A DNA stretch of 64,000 bases from Oscheius onirici (Eukaryota > Nematoda > Chromadorea > Rhabditida > Rhabditidae): NCBI GenBank assembly GCA_932521025.1, contig OW051468.1:4836064-4900063 (forward strand). The letters are read 5' to 3'. Below the pieces are notes generated by a model. It ran no database searches, was not told the origin of the DNA, and worked only from the letters and a program-made list of their open reading frames with translations. Of this stretch, positions 57,306 to 64,000 are shown piece after piece (within the stretch, counting starts at the first letter, position 1; every line of letters begins with the position of its first letter). The translations under genes were made by a program, and so were the position numbers.

Positions 57306-58014
57306 ATGCTGAAAATCACTCTTCTTCTAGCCTCGATAGTTTTCACCCAGGTTTGCGCCATTCTTTGCATGTAAAAAGCTTTCTAGTCTCGTCTTATTGT
57401 CGCTAAGGAGCCGGATTGCCGTCGTATGAAGCTCGGTGCTGACTGTGCTGTTCACTATCATTTTGCCAATGCTGGGAATGACACTATTTTCAAGTACAAA
57501 CTCTATTTTCTCTCACGTCAGTCTTCAGCGTGAGAATGGAAGACGATTGGGGAATGAACTTGAAGGGCATGGTTGAAATGGTCAAAGGTTCGACTTCTGC
57601 CCGTTTCGCTAGCATTCCACCACATGAAAATGCATTCCATAGCTTCATCTTCCGTCCGAGCAACTTGGAAAATGGCGATAAGCTTTTTTATATGACAGCC
57701 AAGCCAGCTTCAGTTCACTACGAGTAAGTTATCTTACTTTTTGCTTAATGAAAATGTTCTTAATTTGTAATGTCGCTGAAAATAATTTCAGACTGAACGG
57801 TGAAGATCGTCTCGTGTACTCTTCTTCCGTTGTTAACGATACCCGTGCTCATCATCGCCAGTTCGTGATGAGTAACAGCCTTTATGACAAGCTCGTCGGC
57901 TCCAAACTTCAGTACTGGCTCGTCTTTTCCAGTTTGGTTGCTGCTCCGACCCTCCTCAGTCTCTTCTTCCACTTCAAAACCGACAAGCAGTTCCCGATGA
58001 AGAAGACAAACTAG
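57306..58014 (+). CDS. trap-2: Translocon-associated protein subunit beta (TRAP-beta / SSR2)
   Basis: Single-pass ER membrane protein of the TRAP complex that assists Sec61 translocation. N-terminal signal peptide (MLKITLLLASIVFTQ), then RLIVAKEPDCRRMKLGADCA, a beta-sandwich luminal domain (DWGMNLKGMVEMV, IPPHENAFHSFIFRPSNLEN, VYSSSVVNDTR), a C-terminal membrane helix (WLVFSSLVAAPTLLSLFFHF) and a short cytosolic Lys-rich tail ending KKTN. Size of about 180 residues and order match SSR2. A 35-nt intron lies at about 57495-57530. The upstream acceptor tttttag (57283) fits trans-splicing. AATAAA-like ACATAAAG at about 58072. Confidence 0.88.
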
Positions 58015-58260
58015 GTTAATCCACTATTCCATTGTGTTTCTGTATAGTTTTCTAATTGTTTTTTTACCTACATAAAGTTTGTTTTCATCGAATAATGAAA
58101 TGTCTTCACTGCCACCTAATTTTGGCCGTGAGCAGCGCTACGACCACGTAAAGTTGCGTATTGGCAATCTCACACACCTCGAGACAGCTGATTTTATAAC
58201 ATTCCTACCACCTATTTTTCCTTTATCGAAGATTTTGTGAATGTGGCTATCTTCCTTGCT

Positions 58261-61200
58261 ATGACGGCTTCTGTTGAAAAAGGAGTTTTGCCGATGATGA
58301 GAGAAGCACGAGCCTTGTCAATCACGAGCAACAGGTCATCAAAAAAGAGGAAAAACAACAGGTAGATATCGAGAATCTACATTTTCACGTTTTCTAGAAA
58401 GAAGAAGGCAAAGGAATGGACTTACTACGTGGAAACGTTGAAAAGTTCGATTAACTGTCTGTACGAGATTTGTCGAACAGAACAGAATATTTCTGCTTGC
58501 AAAGAATCCATGATGTATCTGCAGAACGCCGATAAAGACTTCCAGTCGCTCATCGAGGCCATAAACTTGGAAAGGACCTTCTCCAAAGAAGAGTAAGAGC
58601 TAGAAAAAAAAGTTGAAGGTTGACGCAATTCAGACCTCAAGCTGTTGCTTGGGAAATAAGGAAATCTATAAACTCTCCAACACATGTTTTTCATGAAAAG
58701 AAGCTCATGTCAGTATTGCCAATTTCGCCGATCGTCATCAACGAGATGGTCACCTCGGTCAGTAGAGAGACGGAAGGAGTCAAAGGTTAGCCATTTGTGA
58801 ATATTTTCAAAAGAAACAAAGTAGAAGATCCCGAAGATGGATGGCAAGTGGTCCGAAACAGACGCCGCAAAAGTACGAGCTCTTCGATTCCAAACAGTGA
58901 GAGACAAAACGAAGAAATTCTAGAAGATGAGAGATTGGTAATTTATTAATTGAAACCTTAAAAAAGACTCGTTTCAGAGACCTAGACCACCGTCAGTTTA
59001 CGAGAGGTTGACTAGTGGGATCAGCTGTAGAAAACGCGCAGTAGATTCACCGACCCGAGTCCGGATGGTCTCAAGAGGAGCGTCAGCAGCAGGAAAACTG
59101 ACTTGTCCGAGAAGTGCGATGGATCTGCCACAGACAAAAGCCTCGATGGCCAAGATTTCCTACTGTAGACAGAGACTGTGGGAGAAGGATGTCAAGCCGA
59201 ATTTGGCAGAGAAATTGGCCAGACAGAAGAGGTTATCAATCATTTTTTCTGACAAAACACCAGAGTTTTAGAGAACAAAAACAGCGACCGGTTGCTCCGA
59301 CAGTTTGTCGGATAAATTTTAGTGATCCGGCGACAGTCCGAAGACGAGCCTTGGAATACAGCGAGAATCTGAAACAGGTTGATCGCAAAGTCTAAAATAA
59401 CAAAAAATCTTATAGACTAGAAGAAAGCCACCGCTTGAAGTCCGCTCCCTGCAATCTCTTCAGTCGATCAATGAAAATGTCGAAGTCGACTCTGGGGATC
59501 TGATTCCCTGCGATCCTCGACCGTCGGAGTCACAGGACATTACCACCAGATCAGAGCCGCCCAGAATGGAATCGTTATCTCCGGATCTGGACGTGGAATG
59601 GAGGGAGATGACGGAAGAGGAACAGTCGTTGGCTATGGAGGAACAGAGTCTCAACTTGGAAATTGAAAAAGCCGAATCGGAATTGGAGTCCATTGACGCG
59701 GAGCTGGAGAGACAAGTCGATGAAGAGGCCGAAGACTATCCAATCCAAGAACCGGCGGAGAAACCGGTCACCATCGAGCTGTTTCGACGACTGGAAGTCG
59801 AGTTCAAGAACTTTCTTGAAGAGTCCTGGAGCGAAATGATGAACAAAGAGTATAGTGGACAGATCCACGAGCCAGGAATGGTGGCCGAGAAGCATGAAAA
59901 GATGTGTTCACCGACAAGACGACGTTGTGACAAGGATGACGACGATTTCAGTAAGAGACATGCGGAAAAGATCAGAAAGGCCGATGAGGCGAGGGAGAAA
60001 CTACAGCTGGTGCGGAGACAGAAACTGCAGGAGCTGGGTCAGAAGAGAGAAGAGGTTCGTGAAAAGCAGGTGGTTCTGATCGAGAAGAAGAAGATGCACA
60101 TGGAGAAGAGGATGGAGAGAGCTCGGGAGAACAGAGACAAGAATATCACGGAGATTGTAAAGAAGGCCAAGTCTGACGAGCAAAAGGTATGTTGTTAATG
60201 ACATACTCACTTTCTCTTTAGGTCCACGAAATCTTGTTCATAAACAACATGCAAGGACAGAACAACCGCTATATGATGCAGTCGAAGGAGCAGCATGTGG
60301 AGGAACGAAAACAGATTTTGGTGGAGGAGAGGGCAAAGAAACAGGAGGAAAAGGCTCAGAAGGAGCTGGCCGCCGAGGAAAGACGAAAGGCAGCCGAACT
60401 GAAGAAGATTCTTCGACTGAAGGAGAATGAAGAGAAGAGAGCAAAAAGTGCACAGAAGGCGATGGAAAAGAGAAAAACTGCCAAGCAGAAAAAAGAGGAC
60501 AAGGAGAAGGAAGAGGCTGAAAACTTGGCTGATTTGCCGTCTGGACAGTACAGTCTTTCTTCGCTGGTTGTGAGACAAAAGTGGCCAGAATCGACTCCTT
60601 TGAAAGAAGCTGTGACTTGTACGAGATGCTCCGAGACGCTGACAACAAAACTGGACTGTTTTGTTCATATTTTGGATGAAGGGCATCTGGCGAAAGCAGA
60701 AATAACTCCTGCCAACTTTACGCAGGAGAAGTTGGTGAGTCTGTTTCAGGATTCCGGAACGAAGTGAGTTTTAGGAAGAAGAGTTCAAGACGCTGAAAGT
60801 TGACCGCAGATCACGTAATTCTAATATTACACAGCTCTTTAACGGTAGTCATTCTAGTCTGTCCGATCACGATATCCTTCTTTACGACTTCAAACGAGGG
60901 TACCAAACACATTTTCTCTTCTAATTAACCATTCTAGAAATGACCAATTCCGCAGTGTGTTCAAGGAACCGAATCAAAAACTCAGTCAGGCACAAGTCCT
61001 ATTTGAAAGGATCGAAGAAGGTGCCGGACAGATAACTGAAGCTGTGGTGGAAGCCATAAACGAAGCTCACAAATACTCGAAAGATGCAGAAAATTCGTTT
61101 GTGTCTGTTGCTGAATCTTTGCTCAAACTTCTCATCTCCGGTAGAGACAGTTCTTTGGCGTAAGTTTTAGAATTTGCAAGTAGACAGCTCCATCTTTAGT

Positions 61201-61965
61201 TCATTCCTCAAAGTCTGCTCCCTCATTGAGAAGTGTTCTAAGTCTCTTGCCTTTGCACTGAAATGTCTCTTCTCGCAGCCGATAATGCAACTCTTCAGTA
61301 GTCTCAACGACTACAGCAAGGTATTTCAGACTATTTTTTCCGTATTTTTGGAAAGGGATGAGCTTCGATTGTAGCTCTTCGTTAAGTCTTATTTTGCACA
61401 TGTAATATTCTAACAACATTTTCTTAGTTCTTCCTTTCCAGAATGACCCCTCTTCCTTGTATTTCTCTGCTATAATGGACGTCTGCTTGTCCCTACTCCA
61501 ACCTTTGAGTGATAGGAAAGAGTTGCTCGAACTGGGAATCGATGAAATAATTTCAAATGACCGTATATCTCTCCTCTACGGGTAAATGTTTTCTGTTTTC
61601 TCATATATTTTGATTATCAGAGTAATCACCGAGTTCGGATCGAACATTCCTTTCCTGGTGAGTCGGAGAGATTCGGCTGTAAAATGGACCCGACTTCATA
61701 ATTTTGCCTCATACTTTATTGGAAAAGCGACCAACGAAGATTCGTGAGTAATCATTTTGATCTTCCTGACAGTATCTTCAGGCTGCCCATGATCTATATC
61801 GATACATTGGTTCGTGAAACTTATGAGGCCTTCCGAATATCGACTGGAAATGATGCGGTAGACAAGAGTTCGAAGTGCGACAGTATTGTTACGAGTAACC
61901 TGGCCAACAGAATGATGCACATTATGGAAAGGATTCAACAATCCAGACAACCGCTACTCTGGGCT
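58261..61965 (+). CDS. SCAPER: SCAPER (S-phase cyclin A-associated ER protein), 3' end beyond window
   Basis: Large coiled-coil ER-associated protein linked to cyclin A/CDK2 and, in animals, cilia. Multiple exons in phase. The N-terminal block is the SCAPER signature: LYEICRTEQNISACKESMMY, DFQSLIEAINLERTFS, AVAWEIRKSI, then EDPEDGWQVVRNRRRK. The central part (59440-60760) is a long Glu/Lys/Arg coiled coil (ELFRRLEVEFKNFLEESWSE, KKKMHMEKRMERARENRDKN, HEILFINNMQGQNNRYMMQS). A C2H2-like finger follows (CTRCSETLTTKLDCFVHILD, EGHL), and then helical C-terminal repeats (61-62 kb: FSAIMDVCLSLLQPLSDRKE, VITEFGSNIPFLVS). The last exon seen ends at 61965 with a strong donor (GCT|gtaagt). The coding region continues past the window, across a LINE. 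247 bp after TRAP-beta. Confidence 0.9.
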
Positions 61966-61998
61966 GTAAGTCTATCACTTCAAACCAGAAGGGACTAA

Positions 61999-64000
61999 CA
62001 ACTTTCATTTTTTTCAATTTTTTTATTACGATGTCACCGTGTTCACGTGTCGCATTTTATGCAGGTTCCATTGAGCAGGATCTTCTCTTGCCGCTCTCAT
62101 CCAATTCTGTCCTATTCCGTCTGTTAGACAATCACTCCATTTTGGTTTTGGTCTTCCTACAGGTCTGTCTGCTCTCCAGGGCCGCCATTCTAGCATCCGT
62201 CTGGTCCATGTATCATCGTGAGCTATTTTTCTTGCAAAATTCCACTTTCTTCTGACCCATCTTTCTCTGATATCGACGGCTTTTGTCTTCTCCTTCAACC
62301 ATTCGTTTGTTCGTCTATCCATCAATGTGACACCAAAGAATCTTCTTAAAATCTTTCTCTGTACCACTATAAGTTTATTCGCTGTATCAAATCTATATTC
62401 GACAAGAGCGGCTCTTTGAACAGACCATGGCGGTGCGTAAATTCCTCGGAGAACAGTACCTCTCGCGCTTGTCCAGGGCGTCGTCGAGAGAGGGTTGATC
62501 TACGCGTTCCCAGGCGTGTTTCGTAGATGAAGAGTACGATCTGAGCTTCTTCAGTGCTAGGTGGATCGGGATCCGCTGTTGCAACGACTGGTGGTAGAGT
62601 AGAACTGCTGTGATTCCGTCCTCTTGGGAAGAGTAGAACGTCTAGTGCAGAAGACGAGACGATATTTGGTAGCAATTCTGTTCCGGTAGAGCAATATTGA
62701 AAGCCAACAGTCCGAGCCACTACAAGCTTTGTACAATCCTCTCTGAGTGTCCACGTCTCGCTTGCGTACAAGAAAGAAGGTTCGATGCAGGAAGCGAATA
62801 TCTTTCTCTTGTGTTCAATGGAGACGTTTTTGTTAGTCAAAAGCTGATGAAACTTGTTGAAACACGCCCATGCGGATCTTATCCTCCTTGATATCTCTAG
62901 AGCTGAATTTCTGTCGAATGATATCCGTTGACCCAGGTATATCGCTTCGTTCTTGCACTCGATCCGAACTCCTCCTACTCTGATTGCAGTCTGGCGTCTG
63001 TTGCACGTTGCAAAAGTCTTCTCCATATTTAACTCCAGACCATATTTAACTCCAGACTCTCTGCTGGCGGGGGCTGGAGAAAGCGTGTCTCCCTGCCTGA
63101 CAACTCTTTGTATATTCAACTCGACGAATCCACCAGTTGCACCAACCCTTACTTGAGCGTGAGTGTTGTTCAAGAGGCGTAAGATCTTGGCTGGTACTCC
63201 TTGTGTGTACAGTGACTCCCAGACCGCTGAATGCTCCACCATGTCAAATGCCTTCTTGAAATCACAGATGACAAGGAAAAGAGGCAAATCATACTCCTGA
63301 CATCTTTTTTCGACTCTTTCCAAACTTCAGCTTGTTGATGACCTTTGTGACTTCTTCGGGCATAATTGGCGGAACCTCGTCCTCGATATCCATCCGTGGT
63401 AGTAGTCGAGGATTTCTAGCCAGGTACAGATCATTGTAGAATTGCCAAATGATCTGTCGAACTTGGTGAGGAGAAGAACACACGGTACCATGTGGATCTA
63501 CTAGCTGTGTGAGTCTGGCTTTCACGACCTTATTGGATAACAAAGCTTTGTTCATGTTTTTGCCAAGAGCCACCGCCTCTTGTACTCGTCGAAAGTGCTT
63601 TGTTCGTAGGTCTTGATCGACTCTCTGAGAGTTTTGTTCACAACAGTAAACTCAACCCTGTTCCTGCGAGTATTGGGACGTGCTTGGAGCTGCTGTCTTT
63701 TCTGGTACAAGTATTTTGTTCGGGTAGATTGAAAGTCCACTTTTGGCAATGAAACTGAGGCTGCTTCTGCAGCAAAAGTCAGAGATTCGTGTAGTGTTTC
63801 GTATTGTGTGAGATCTCGGTTGACGGACAGTTGCTCCATGGCGAAGGAAAAGAGCCGTTTGTTCAATGTTGACCATGTGTCTGACTTTGTATGTCTCTTG
63901 TCTCCACCGAATTGCAGCTGGCTCATCACCAGCCGATGATCCGAAGTGTACGGAAAAGTCGCTACAATCCCAACGTCTTTGAAGACTTTTTCTTGTCTTT
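61999..64000 (-). mobile_element. RTE-type LINE with internal deletions, inside a SCAPER intron
   Basis: Minus-strand pieces in order from the right edge: end of the endonuclease (VFKDVGIVATFPYTSDHRLV, near 63940-64000), linker ORFs (63289-63929), RT block (62367-63323: LFLVICDFKKAFDMVEHSAV, GFVELNIQRVVRQGDTLSP), then GLELNMEKTFATCNRR, then the Trp-rich end (62026-62367: RKWNFARKIAHDDTWTRRML, GRPKPKWSDC). The (F/Y)ADD catalytic segment is missing: the sequence jumps from QGDTLSP to the post-catalytic region, and a jump also precedes MERVEKRCQEY. The copy is therefore dead. The 5' end is outside the window. Confidence 0.8.

Noticed and set aside
1..64000. CRISPR arrays, bacterial promoters, operators or riboswitches
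   Set aside because: The sequence is eukaryotic; no spaced direct-repeat array or bacterial signal was seen.

Overview
This is a eukaryotic window, almost certainly nematode. Genes are split by very short GT-AG introns (mostly 35-70 nt). Many start codons sit directly behind a 3' splice-acceptor sequence with no upstream coding exon, as expected for spliced-leader trans-splicing. Several same-strand genes are packed 150-300 bp apart like nematode operons, and the proteins are animal ones (tomosyn, Mediator 24, an R-SMAD, NOP56, SRP19, innexin, SCAPER). The species cannot be fixed from the sequence. All gene models below are manual splices joined by phase and family resemblance, without transcript data.

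Layout. 1-2.8 kb: 5' part of a tomosyn gene (minus, runs off the left edge). 2.8-8.8 kb: no recognisable gene, one inverted-repeat element. 8.8-14.8 kb: MED24 (plus), with two introns invaded by large foldback elements. 14.9-17.0 kb: decayed RTE-type LINE fragments, CT-rich low-complexity DNA and a CCCGGG repeat patch. 17.4-18.8 kb: orphan seven-helix membrane protein. 19.9-20.8 kb: START-domain lipid-transfer protein. 21.9 kb: tRNA-Val(TAC). 27.8-33.2 kb: unrecognised gene whose 25-nt exon appears to decide whether the protein ends in a CaaX prenylation motif. 33.6-39.8 kb (minus): SRP19 and NOP56, separated by a dense cluster of nested palindromic repeats. 40.8-42.7 kb: divergent receptor-regulated SMAD (minus). 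44.7-49.9 kb (plus): an operon-like run NTF2, TMEM208, SMPD4-like, PAXT-1-like. 51.4-52.0 kb: frameshifted innexin remnant (minus). 52.1-62.0 kb (plus): MULE-derived transposase gene, an unrecognised gene, TRAP-beta and SCAPER, again closely spaced. 62.0-64.0 kb: RTE LINE copy (minus) with internal deletions, lying inside a SCAPER intron.

Functions. The well-supported genes are housekeeping or trafficking genes: ER targeting and translocation (SRP19, TMEM208, TRAP-beta, SCAPER), nuclear import (NTF2), snoRNP and transcription machinery (NOP56, MED24), exocytosis control (tomosyn) and TGF-beta signalling (SMAD). The two operon-like clusters each mix ER and nuclear functions.

The most unusual content is in the repeats and one orphan gene. 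Two copies of an approximately 805-bp foldback element have mariner-like ends, TA flanks and tRNA-like box A/box B motifs in the loop, and the loop is inverted between the copies. A second foldback, also with tRNA-like boxes, is nested inside a member of a short repeat family present at least three more times here. The orphan 27.8-33.2 kb gene has a predicted frame-switching microexon that toggles a lipid-anchor tail.
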